Assembly: GCA_027577415.1 (NCBI GenBank) | Contig: JANBQS010000445.1 | Location: forward strand, 1-17,791 | Reading direction: 5' to 3' | From: Coemansia sp. RSA 922 | Lineage: Eukaryota > Kickxellomycota > Kickxellomycetes > Kickxellales > Kickxellaceae | DNA: 17,791 nucleotides | Part shown: positions 9,001 through 15,938 of the stretch, piece by piece | How positions within the stretch are numbered: position 1 is the stretch's first letter | How the letters are laid out: every line of letters starts with the position of its first letter | Notes under the pieces: generated by a model | What the model was told of the DNA's origin: nothing | The model's input: only the letters and a program-made list of their open reading frames with translations | Database searches by the model: none | Position numbers and translations under genes: made by a program

Positions 9001-9139
9001 TTGGCACGCCTATTTGCGCGCGGTACCAGTCAATTCGCCCAGCCTCATCCGGGAACAGGCCCTGCACTGTTGTGCTGAAGCTTGAAACCGCCAGCACGGC
9101 TACCAGGGCAGCATGCGTCAGCGAATGGCCGCCCAGCAT
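6044..9139 (-). CDS. EMC1: ER membrane protein complex subunit 1 (EMC1)
   Basis: This 1031-aa intronless protein starts at the ATG at 9139. The frame is open 42 codons further upstream but begins only at a TTG, while the chosen Met begins a typical signal peptide (MLGGHSLTHAALVAVLAV then a small-residue cleavage region). The mature start LFPDEAGRIDWYRAQIG and the following PQQ-like beta-propeller repeat (DRNVLASLNPDNGEIAWRQL) are diagnostic of EMC1. The C-terminal region ends in one transmembrane helix (about 1001-1021) and a short basic tail, giving a lumenal domain and a single-pass topology. EMC1 is the large lumenal scaffold of the EMC, which inserts tail-anchored and multipass proteins into the ER membrane. 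Length is close to human EMC1 (993 aa). It shares a divergent promoter with OST48. Confidence 0.95.
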   Translation of the reverse strand: MLGGHSLTHAALVAVLAVSSFSTTVQGLFPDEAGRIDWYRAQIGVPKLIVPHTQEDRSTSILTITDRNVLASLNPDNGEIAWRQLFGATERINALKVRGSLALTHSGGNETHVRVWDAQSGALAWGYSQPPSPSYKADSGAVEFLRKSQDVLAIVGDSLVRLAPNPSKPVWELALNGTASYKRLVVQDSVAYIIGDAVLTKKHPKRRLHVVEVSLKTGLVKQQYDVNTERSLGSSSSVVLESKEYGGYILWRDDKNIVWSIHRLGMQEPMWDVYHAKLVQSELMPLDMLTSTLGELDADPGLIADKPRFTLSYTKDNKAKTVVVEMTHTNDKLELRKVVGFRSDNAIVAGSGGATLPSSGASQAERAVVAVRTSGGISWRVYGSNKTPTHSGELAYDAATYGPVTAASLYYVGGEPRVLIQTTGGLVAALAPGSSVPVWFRDESLTHATDMTFLDLPAPASSAEHAAKATDPSVLASPVTRYVLRWVETAKSLAAWPASGFGLFGGSSSTEPGSSSQSTLEELVPTTPLTEGDHFGFRKLSIFGTSTGMVAALSTQSGARSWTRYLADNGTAVAIDRVFITRRSQPLTSTPSLLTVVGRNTHGDAVVAVLDALTGEILGDGSIHVLPFKYVKVFELPATEKATEQQLLGLATGGSEPRLAIWPATADAARAFCALPESVFFDLGALAGSSQLSGYRAECPAEAELGAWSESSAFSTGREWAFDLPEGEVLLAASEYRGAQTTALLGRVLGDRSVLYKYINPHLVTLASRRAAGGIAIYFVDRVSGRLLYSAVHETASVGDKQPFLATQSENRVIYQFWQDSTPEGSSAEGAQPRSKGYVTVVAEMLESDKPDTRDESKAFSSFDLKMPHVITTAFMAPEPATALGVTRTGSQITTRDVLFGLSSGKLLSLPDQLFDPRRPKKSPTKDEQAEGLMPYMPSLPLDPKRVLSHANVVAGIAHIKSAPTHLESTSLVASYGLDLFFTRTSPSGTFDQLSPSFSKVNLVVTTLALVVGCLLGGPMVRRKLTNQAWA

Positions 9140-9433
9140 TTGACAATATAATAATAGAATGTAAGAGGCAAATTTCAACCAAAAATAGGTGTGTGGTGAC
9201 AGAGAAAGAAGGCAAGAAGATAGTGAGGACCAGGGGTCCAGAAAGCCAGCACTTGGACGTGGCAAGCTTCCACTTGCGGTTCGGCGTCAAAAAAAATGGC
9301 CAAAATGGTCCGATACAATGAGTTCGGCTCACCCTGATCCACACTCTGGTTTCTTTCTTCGTTCGTTCGAAACATTACTTTTTTTTTTTCCCCGTCGCCT
9401 GCACTAATTGTCCATCTGGCATTCAAAGTAAAT
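9140..9433. promoter_or_regulatory. Divergent EMC1-OST48 promoter with poly(dA:dT) tract
   Basis: The two ER genes face away from each other across 294 bp. A run of about a dozen T residues at 9378-9390, followed by CCCC, lies about 45 bp before the OST48 ATG. Such tracts exclude nucleosomes in fungal promoters. No clean UPRE or other named site was recognised by eye. Confidence 0.55.
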
Positions 9434-10780
9434 ATGCGGTTTCTTGCCACTGCCGCAGCGGTGAGCCTGGCATTCAGTGGGGCTTGGCTAGGTGTTGTCG
9501 AGGCAAAGTCGGTGTCTGGCGACCGTGTGCTGGTTCTGGTTCCCAAGGTCGAAGCCGCAAAGCTCTACTCACAGTTTCTAGACTCGCTAACCAGTCGTGG
9601 CTTTGATATATCGGTACGTGCTGCAACAAACACCTCAGTCACGCTGCAGGTTGACGGCGTTCGCACATACGACCATGCCGTGGTTTTGTCGCCAGAGTCC
9701 AAAAAGCTCGGTGCCAACCTGTCAGTCCGAGACTTTGTTAGCTTTGTCGACGATGGTGGCAACTTGATTCTCACTGCCTCTAGCGAGCTAAGCGAGCTTG
9801 GCCGCAAGCTGGCTGCGCGCTTTGGCGTTGAGTACGAGAAGCGTGGAACCGCCGCCATTGACCACCTAGCCCATCTGCACGCAATAAATGACACTAGCGA
9901 CCACACGCTTGTGGCTGCCAGTCCGCCTAAAACAGCTGCGCCCGTGCTGTCCAAGCAGTTTGCGCTCCCTCAGTCTGACCCGGTCTACTTTAAGGGCATT
10001 GCGCATAAATACGAACCCAGCAACCCCATGCTGATTCCAGTGCTGACTGGGTCGCGCACTACGTACTCGGCTGTAATCGGCTCTGACGCCAATGAGCGGG
10101 CCATATCGCTCAGCGGCAATGCCCTACGCTTGGTAAGCGTGTTTCAGACGCGTAACAACGCGCGCGTGGCCTTTTCCGGCAGCGCAGCTCTGTTTTCAGA
10201 CGCGCTGCTGAGCCAAGAAGGCGGCGCCAACAAACAGTTTACCGCTGACATTTCTCAGTGGGTATTGCAAGAGAAGGCTGTTCTCCGCGAAACTGCCCAC
10301 CGCCACTACTTGGCCTCGACAGGCGAGCGGCCCGAGCACTATCGTATCAGCAACGAGATTGTATATGAGATTGACCTCTCAGTCTACCACGACGACGCCT
10401 GGCACCCTTATAATGCCAATGACGTGCAATTTGAGGCCATTATGCTCGACCCCTACATTCGCGCCACGCTCAATAGCACCGAATCTACAGACCCCAAGAC
10501 CACATCCACGTACCATGGCGATATCAAGCTGCCTGACCGCTACGGCACCTTTACCTTCCGTGTCAACTACAAGCGCACTGGCTACTCTAACGTGGATGTC
10601 AAGGATACTGTGGGCATTTGGCCTCTACGTCATGACGAGTATCCGCGCTTCCTCTCTGCTGCATACCCGTACTATATCAGCTCGCTTGTAATGGCGGTTG
10701 GATTTTTAGCCTTATGTGCTGCCTGGATGTGGAGTGCCGAGCCAAAGACCAAGCGAATCGCCAAGCAAAAGTCGAACTAG
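9434..10780 (+). CDS. WBP1: Oligosaccharyltransferase 48-kDa subunit (OST48/WBP1)
   Basis: A 448-aa, intronless type I membrane protein. A signal peptide (1 to about 24, ending VVEA) precedes a lumenal domain that opens RVLVLVPKVEAAKLYSQFL and contains the family block DFVSFVDDGGNLIL. The conserved juxtamembrane segment EYPRFLSAAYPYYISS leads into one transmembrane helix (about 414-433) and a 15-residue cytosolic tail. The tail ends KQKSN, with Lys at -3 and -5, a K-x-K-x-x COPI retrieval signal as expected for an ER resident. Wbp1/Ost48 is an essential non-catalytic subunit of oligosaccharyltransferase; with Swp1 and Ost2 it supports Stt3, which moves the dolichol-linked glycan to Asn in nascent chains. 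Length matches the family (430-456 aa). It pairs divergently with EMC1. Confidence 0.95.
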   Translation: MRFLATAAAVSLAFSGAWLGVVEAKSVSGDRVLVLVPKVEAAKLYSQFLDSLTSRGFDISVRAATNTSVTLQVDGVRTYDHAVVLSPESKKLGANLSVRDFVSFVDDGGNLILTASSELSELGRKLAARFGVEYEKRGTAAIDHLAHLHAINDTSDHTLVAASPPKTAAPVLSKQFALPQSDPVYFKGIAHKYEPSNPMLIPVLTGSRTTYSAVIGSDANERAISLSGNALRLVSVFQTRNNARVAFSGSAALFSDALLSQEGGANKQFTADISQWVLQEKAVLRETAHRHYLASTGERPEHYRISNEIVYEIDLSVYHDDAWHPYNANDVQFEAIMLDPYIRATLNSTESTDPKTTSTYHGDIKLPDRYGTFTFRVNYKRTGYSNVDVKDTVGIWPLRHDEYPRFLSAAYPYYISSLVMAVGFLALCAAWMWSAEPKTKRIAKQKSN

Positions 10781-10896
10781 CGGTGTATTTTTTTTTTTTT
10801 TTGGGAGAATAATGCTCACTAATAGTAAAATTTACCAACTAGCCTTCGTCTGTCTGCTTTGGCAGCCTTCTTTCTCGGTCCTCATCACGGAAATTC

Positions 10897-10926
10897 TTTG
10901 ATGTGCTTTGACGTGCTTTGGCATGT
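10897..10926 (+). repeat. Three tandem copies of a 10-bp motif (TTTGAYGTGC-like)
   Basis: TTTGATGTGC, TTTGACGTGC and TTTGGCATGT follow each other head to tail with exact 10-bp spacing, about one DNA turn. The first two copies differ at one base and the third is degenerate. They lie about 265-290 bp before the TATA box of the 120-aa gene and about 120 bp after the OST48 stop. Confidence 0.6.
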
Positions 10927-11188
10927 TTAAAAGGCCTTCCTGGATGCTTTGAGGCAAAGAGTACTACCCGGATGTTCGCCACCCCTGTCTGCATTAGTTT
11001 TAGAAAGCTTGTTTCAAAGAAGCGAGCAATCGATCCTTTTCTCGGCCTTGAGCATGTCAGAGACTTGGAGGCGCGGCAGTCAAGCGGCAAAGCACAGAAA
11101 GCCCCGGTCCGCCGCAGGAAAGGTTGGCTGCTAGCTAATCCTCCAGTCAACGGGGGCGCTTCCTCCCTCCTTGCCCGCCTTCGAGAGG

Positions 11189-11195
11189 TATAAAA
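11189..11195 (+). promoter_or_regulatory. TATA box of the 120-aa gene
   Basis: TATAAAA lies 107 bp before the ATG at 11302. It is followed by a C/T-rich initiator-like stretch (about 11212-11232). This is the clearest TATA box in the window. Confidence 0.65.
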
Positions 11196-11301
11196 TTCGC
11201 ACCCCGCTCCGCCGCTCTTCTTCCTTTTCGTTCAACACACATCTACTTCATTCTCTTACATATCCTACATTTGCCACTACCACATAGTGATTTATTGACC
11301 A

Positions 11302-11664
11302 ATGACCACCTCAGTAGACAATACCACCCTTTTTGATGATGAAGCTCTATTTGAGGGCAAAACGGTTCAGCCTAGCGGGAAGGAACTACTAATCGTAGTG
11401 GAAGGCACGGATGATCTCTTCAGGATAGTTTGTCCAATTGTAGGGGGGATGGATATGTTGATTATTGAAAATCTCGAGGAACATTTATATAATCTAGTTG
11501 TCGACTCTGGTAATGGCCTGAGTTATGAAAAACGTCTAGAAGCTTTCGACGAGAATACCAATAAAAGGTTCATTGATGTGTTGGTCAACTATAAGCATAA
11601 TCCATTGAAAGTGCGTTGTGTAGATGGCGTCTACTACTACTGCATCGCTGTCAGATCTCGCTAA
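11302..11664 (+). CDS. Unrecognised 120-aa protein with a strong TATA promoter
   Basis: I do not recognise this protein. It begins at an ATG, has no intron, and ends at TAA. It looks like a compact soluble domain: an acidic N-terminus (about 1-20), hydrophobic strand-like segments (LLIVVEG, FRIVCPIV, MDMLIIENL, YNLVVD), a charged helical part (about 72-90) and a last strand rich in Tyr (GVYYYCIAV). There are three Cys and no signal peptide or membrane helix. By hand count about 53 of 120 codons end in G or C (44%), clearly lower than neighbours (18 of the first 30 codons in OST48, 64% in the 75-aa gene). That suggests a young, rapidly evolving, weakly expressed or transferred gene. The upstream TATA box and 3' TATATA element argue that it is transcribed. 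It converges on the BAR-SH3 gene with 117 bp between stops. Confidence 0.65.
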   Translation: MTTSVDNTTLFDDEALFEGKTVQPSGKELLIVVEGTDDLFRIVCPIVGGMDMLIIENLEEHLYNLVVDSGNGLSYEKRLEAFDENTNKRFIDVLVNYKHNPLKVRCVDGVYYYCIAVRSR

Positions 11665-11666
11665 CG

Positions 11667-11681
11667 GTATATATAATATAC
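11667..11681 (+). terminator. Palindromic TATATA-type 3'-end element
   Basis: Two bases after the stop codon of the 120-aa gene lies GTATAT-ATA-ATATAC, a perfect 6-bp inverted repeat with a 3-base loop. It contains TATATA, the core of yeast-type 3'-processing efficiency elements. As a hairpin it is weak because it is nearly all A/T. Confidence 0.45.
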
Positions 11682-11781
11682 TGTGAGCTGCCAGTAATCG
11701 TTGGCATTTCAACAATCATATTGAAATAGACATTTTCTAGTTGTAAAATTGTTGAACAAATATAGAATCTTTATAGAAAAC

Positions 11782-13887
11782 TTAGTGGTTGTGGAAGCAG
11801 TTTGTACACCCGCTCCCCTTGAACACATTCTGCGAGTAGTCATTGCAGCCACACGCACACTGCTTAGCTGCAGCAGCGGGTGGTGCATTACTAGCCGTGC
11901 GCTGGTGTGACGGGTTTGGCGATGCTCGTATGTCGTCTGGAGTCGTCTGCGATCGATGAGCTGTAGGAGGCTTGAAAGCGCCTTGGAACGAGCCGCTGCG
12001 CTGGTGTGTACTGGGAGATGTAGCTGCCTTGGAAGGAATTGGTGGCGGCACATCCGACTCTTCGCAGTCCTCAGTGTAGTTGGCAGGGAAGAGCCCAACA
12101 TTTCCGGTCTGAGCGCCAGCAGCAGAGTGCACTAGCTTGCCATGCCACCAGCCGTCATCGATGCGATCAGTGACCTCGACAATGTCGCCCTTGTCCATGG
12201 GAAGTTCTCCTTCATCGTCAGCGCTAAACTTGTAAATAGTTTTGCGCAACACCCTCCGTGGAGCGCGCTGTGGCATGGGTGGCGCCGGTGCGTGGCGGCG
12301 CGGAGCAACTGGCGGGGGAGGAGCTCTCCTGCCAATAGAGCCTATGTCGCTTTGCACCCGGGCCAGCTGGGGGATTTGGCGGGCAGACCCTTGAGGCAGA
12401 GCCATGTTTCCCTCTAGCGCACCAGTGTCAACAGTACTATCGACGCCATGGGCGTAGTTATACTGGGCCTGGGCGTCATCGCTAATGTCGCTGTACTGGC
12501 TACCACTGCCATTGCGATAGTGCTGCGTCGTGTCACGCTGAGACATGGTGCGTGCAACGGGGTTGGTAGGCGGAATGCCAAATGGAATGGGGTGACGCGC
12601 AGAGCCCGTGGCATCGTTAGTTCTCAGGGCCATACCCGATCGCCGAGATCCCAGCGAGCCGCCAATTGGGTTGCGCTCGGCTGCAGGAGTGCGCTTAGCC
12701 TTTAGACACTCATCAAGGGTACCGCGCAGGCGATCCAGTTGCTCAAAGCAATTCTTGTGGTAAGCCAACTGTGCCTCGTAAAAGCCAAATAGGTCCAGCA
12801 AATAGTCCTGCTCAGAGTCTTGCATCTGCATCATGCGGCGAGCCATGTCATCGTAGTTGTCCTCATAGCGCACTTGCGCAGTACGCAATTCGTCCTCGAG
12901 AGCCACGCTGTCCTTGCGCGACTTTTGGTACTTGGCGAGCTTTGAATCGTAGTCGCTGCGACGTGATTCAAGCTTCTTTTGAAGCGATACATACTCCTTA
13001 AAGTCATCCATTGCGCGCTGCAGGCTTGACAACCAACCCTCCTTGACTTTGTTGACAAATTGAAGCTGCAGATCATTCATGCGCTCTTCGGTCTGCCCCA
13101 GTTGCTCCAATGCGCGTCCTAATATCCCAAAAATAAAACATACGATCCGATACGAGTTGAGCAACGATATGCCAGTTAGTAATAGAGATACAGGGACAAG
13201 TACAGTTTGTGGAGAGAGCGGGGTTGAAGTTTACCGACAGAGTGGTAGTTAATGATGGTACACGAGGACAAGTGGGCACTGAGGATGGCAGCGCAGTAGA
13301 GCGGTTAATATCGCCACTCTCACCATTGCGTCCCTGTGTGTGGCAGGTGCAAATAAACAACAGAGCAACCAAGGAGGCTATTATAGAACATGGAGGTCGA
13401 ACATTCCAAACAAGCACCTGTGCATACACACACATAAAGAATGCACGCATTGCTTTGTGCCAAAGGGAGTGACAATGAGTACTTACCATAGTTGGAGTCT
13501 CTAGGCAGACTGACACCCAGATGGACCATCGATGAGCCAAGGTTCTCGAGCAAGTAAAGCTTTTGCTTCGAGTTATCGGTGGCGTCCTTTTTCTTTAGCA
13601 GCTGGGTGGTGTACAGTATCAGCGCTGCCTGAGTGCTTTCGGTACCAGAGTGCCTGCTGTCGGTTTCAAGCTGCAGGTCCTTAAACTCATCGCTGACATC
13701 GGTCTTGTTGCCCGAATCACGACCCAGAAGCTCGCCAGTCCGCTACAAACATGAGTGTTAAAAGAGAGTATGCGAGTTAGCAACACAGGGAATGGCTCGT
13801 GTGGCATGGTGATGCGTGACACCCAGCAGCTCAAAGATACGTTACCTGACCAAGCTTTCCAATCCCACGCTTTAAAGTGGCTGCCAT
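11782..13887 (-). CDS. BAR-SH3 adaptor protein with C-terminal Cys/His tail (three exons, 544 aa)
   Basis: Exons are 13887-13846, 13742-13487 and 13118-11782; joined they give 544 residues. The first two exons read MAATLKRGIGKLGQ-RTGELLGRD...DEFKDLQLETD and end SLPRDSNYG, the usual BAR-domain N-terminus. Exon 3 continues RALEQLGQTEERM and the long charged coiled coil to about residue 240. A Ser/Pro-rich linker follows, with proline motifs at about 365-385. The SH3 domain (about 388-450) shows ALYDF-like IYKFSADDEGELPMDKGD, then DDGWWHGK and GLFPANYTE. The tail ends in C-x-C-x-C...C-x2-C-x-H-x-H (520-544). Such proteins sense curved membrane and recruit actin or endocytic partners. The exact orthologue is uncertain. 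Phospho-type sites HQRSGS and HQRTAS lie near the tail. Confidence 0.88.
13119..13486 (-). other. Intron 2 of the BAR-SH3 gene
   Basis: The donor is GTAAGT at 13486-13481, a perfect TACTAAC branch site lies near 13173-13179, and the acceptor TTAG ends at 13119. At 368 nt it is much longer than the other two introns in the window. Splicing completes a Gly codon (TAT G|GA) and restores the conserved Y-G-x-A-L of BAR proteins, which fixes both ends. Confidence 0.85.
13743..13845 (-). other. Intron 1 of the BAR-SH3 gene
   Basis: The donor is GTAACG at 13845-13840, a CTAAC branch-like site lies in the middle to 3' half, and the acceptor TTTGTAG ends at 13743. Length is 103 nt. It falls between codons, joining GKLGQ to RTGELLG, which matches the expected BAR N-terminal helix. 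Confidence 0.8.
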
Positions 13888-14670
13888 AGCTAGAGTTCAA
13901 AAAAATACAAAAAGTGGAGGTTATAATAGAAAAATGTTGCCTAGAGCAGAAGAGGTGAGAGAAAGAGAGAGCTGGGTGATACGATGGTAGTCAAAAGAAG
14001 AAATAATTAAAAATAGACGTGTATGTTTGTGCTGTATTGTGCGCTCAAGACCGAAAGAAAGAGATAAAGAACGGCGGGAAAGAACACTGACACAAAAGAA
14101 GAAAGACACGAAGGCAAAAGAGGAAAGAGAGTGAGACCATAGGTGAGCGCCCCTGTGTGTCCGTCCCGCGTTGCCCCTCCCCTTCTCCAGACAAATGCAC
14201 GCGGAGCACCGAGTCATATTGGAGAAAGGTCCCATGCGACACGTTCTTCTGTCTAATAACGAGTTTTGTTGTAGCCTGAGGGGACATGACTGAGAAATTT
14301 ATGCTGCTTATCGCCGGGCAGTTGCTGCTGCTGTTCCCAGTGCAATTGGCTAGACACAGAGAGGTACAATGGCAGCAGCCGCCAAGTGGCTTGGCTAACG
14401 TAGGCACATCGGCGCTATTGTCCAGCTAGTCCCCCATCCTCTCGCCCTTAGTGTACACGCACGCTTAAAGCAAGACAGCAATGCACGCATGGGTGAGTGC
14501 GTCGGAGTATCTGCCCGCTGGGACTAAGAAATGCGGGACCGGGAGATCTACCTGCCTTTGATCTGCGGACTGCAGCATGGTCAGGTAGTATCCGTGATGC
14601 AGCTACTAATGGATAGACGCTGCTCGGGTAGAATAGTGATACTACAAAAATGAATAAAGTTAAAGAAGTT
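13888..14670. other. Spacer: BAR-SH3 promoter and phosphatase 3' flank; no supported gene
   Basis: This 783-bp region separates two minus-strand genes. From 13950 to 14130 the plus strand is very A/G-rich (for example GAGAGAAAGAGAGAG at 13957-13971), so the BAR-SH3 coding strand is C/T-rich, as in fungal promoters. A CCAAT box (AGCCAAT on the minus strand, near 14345-14351) fits a promoter role. A minus-strand open frame at 14045-14407 begins only at GTG and has no recognisable domain. No RNA gene was recognised. Confidence 0.5.
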
Positions 14671-15618
14671 TCAGAGAAAGTACTGCCCGCCGACGCCACC
14701 ACCCATGGATCCCGGTATCCGCGGCGGCACTGTTCGCTCCTTATCAGGCACAGCCTGGAAGATCTGGAACGAGTCATCAGTGATGTCCAAGTCCTCTTCG
14801 ATACGCAGGATGCTGGCTACATTGCCGCAGCGGTAGCAGTAGTTAGGCGCACTCCATACCGTGACCAAGTTACGCTCCGGAAACATGAACTTGTATCCCT
14901 CTTGCACAAGCTGATGTGCGCGCGCCAGCAGCGTCAGGCCATTGACGTGGTTAAACTCGTCAGTGACGCGTGCGCCAAACAGCCACCCGGCGCCACGCGG
15001 ACTGACTGCCCAGCTATCAATGTCCTCGGGATCCGACCACATCAGATCGCAGAACGGGCCTTCGTGCGGGATCTCTTGGCACCGCTGGATCGTGCGCATC
15101 TGGTCCAGCGTGCGCAAGTCTGGCGACAGCCCACCGTGTACGCACAAGACGCGGCCATCGACAATCGCGGCTAGCGTCAGATAGTCAAATACTTGGCAGC
15201 AGTACTTCCACACATTGGCGTTGCCGTACTTCATGTGGCACTCGTCGTAGAACCCGTACACCTGCGTGATCTGCCGGCTCTCGTGGTTGCCACGCAACAG
15301 AGTGATCTTGTCCGGCCACCGCGCCTTTAAGCACATAAGGAGCGTGAATGTCTCCAAGCTGTAGTACCCGCGATCGACAAAGTCTCCCATGAATATGTAG
15401 TTGGTCTCGGGCGGTTCGCCGCCTACGCGTAGCAGCTTCATGACATCGTAGAACTGTCCGTGGATATCGCCGCACACTGTCACGGGCGAATGTACTGGCT
15501 GTACGTTGGACTCTTCCATTAGCAGCTCTTTGACGCGCTCGCACAGCTTCTTCACATCGGATTCGGACAGGCAGTCGCATTTGCGTACCGTCTCCAGCCA
15601 TTCCTCAGGTCCAGCCAT
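14671..15618 (-). CDS. SIT4: Sit4/PP6-type serine/threonine phosphatase catalytic subunit
   Basis: A 315-aa, intronless PPP-family phosphatase. The N-terminus [12 protein letters not shown] closely resembles yeast Sit4 (PDEWLETIKKC), and [18 protein letters not shown] and [10 protein letters not shown] fit the Sit4/PP6 branch better than PP2A or PP4. All metal and catalytic residues are in place: GDIHGQ (50-55), GDFVDRG (78-84), GNHE (110-113), HGG (161-163), RAHQL (233-237) and [11 protein letters not shown] (256-266). The protein ends YFL, the carboxymethylated PP2A-like terminus bound by regulators; just before it is a Gly-rich insert (303-311). Sit4/PP6 works with SAPS subunits and Tap42/alpha4 in TOR signalling, G1 progression and COPII traffic. 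It is divergent from the mannosidase gene. Confidence 0.95.
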   Translation of the reverse strand: MAGPEEWLETVRKCDCLSESDVKKLCERVKELLMEESNVQPVHSPVTVCGDIHGQFYDVMKLLRVGGEPPETNYIFMGDFVDRGYYSLETFTLLMCLKARWPDKITLLRGNHESRQITQVYGFYDECHMKYGNANVWKYCCQVFDYLTLAAIVDGRVLCVHGGLSPDLRTLDQMRTIQRCQEIPHEGPFCDLMWSDPEDIDSWAVSPRGAGWLFGARVTDEFNHVNGLTLLARAHQLVQEGYKFMFPERNLVTVWSAPNYCYRCGNVASILRIEEDLDITDDSFQIFQAVPDKERTVPPRIPGSMGGGVGGQYFL

Positions 15619-15938
15619 ATCTATTGTGTATTTTTTTGTGTTTGTTTGGTAGCTGTCAGAGTGGGAGATGCAAGCAGTTGAGCCAGAGTTTTACGCGTAC
15701 AAGATTGGCAAGTATAAATTAAGAGAGAAGAAGAAAAAGAATATCTGAACTAACCGAAATGTCAATGCTACAAGTGACCACCCACAGTTCGAGACCAACA
15801 ATGCAGCTCGCTAAGTTGCCTGGTTCGAGCCGAATGCCCAAGTAGTCGTCACTTGGCAGGCCTAACCCGCTAGCACCTTGCCTCTCTCTCCAACTCTTTA
15901 CGACTTTTCTATCACGTTTGAAATCCACTACGTCGAAG
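15619..15938. promoter_or_regulatory. Divergent promoter between the phosphatase and mannosidase genes
   Basis: A 320-bp spacer between outward-facing ATGs. A T/G-rich stretch (15626-15650) lies next to the phosphatase start. TATAAA at 15713-15718 on the plus strand is about 220 bp from the mannosidase ATG, rather far for a TATA box. A pyrimidine-rich run (CCTTGCCTCTCTCTCC, 15876-15891) sits just before the mannosidase start. A GGTTCGAGC at 15822 resembles a tRNA T-loop but has no tRNA around it. Confidence 0.5.

Larger units (their letters stand above)
10781..11301. promoter_or_regulatory. Spacer: OST48 3' end and promoter of the 120-aa gene
   Basis: This 521-bp spacer begins with a run of about 15 T residues right after the OST48 stop. 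It then holds a tandem 10-bp motif (10897-10926), a CCCCT box near 10983, a TATA box at 11189 and a C/T-rich stretch after it. Short open frames here on both strands match nothing and overlap each other. I looked for heat-shock elements and found only imperfect GAA/TTC arrangements with the wrong spacing. Confidence 0.5.

Noticed and set aside
9140..9265. 42-residue N-terminal extension of EMC1
   Set aside because: It begins at TTG with no in-frame ATG before 9139, and would place a signal peptide internally.
13300..13350. Possible microexon (CAG acceptor then GTGAGA donor) inside BAR-SH3 intron 2
   Set aside because: The candidate exon is 10 nt and would shift the frame, destroying the BAR coiled coil.
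13073..13540. 155-codon frame crossing BAR-SH3 intron 2
   Set aside because: It is in another frame from the BAR protein and covers an intron with perfect splice signals whose removal restores the conserved Y-G-x-A-L sequence.
14045..14407. 120-codon minus-strand frame between BAR-SH3 and phosphatase genes
   Set aside because: It begins at GTG; an internal ATG exists near 14286, but the distal half is low-complexity Phe/Leu/Ser from a purine-rich tract. No domain. A spliced gene here cannot be fully excluded.
15815..15850. tRNA-like GGTTCGAGC B-box
   Set aside because: No matching A box, acceptor stem or anticodon arm at the proper distance on either strand.
15918..15938. 7-residue N-terminal extension of the mannosidase
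   Set aside because: Its first codon is TTG; the first in-frame ATG is at 15939.
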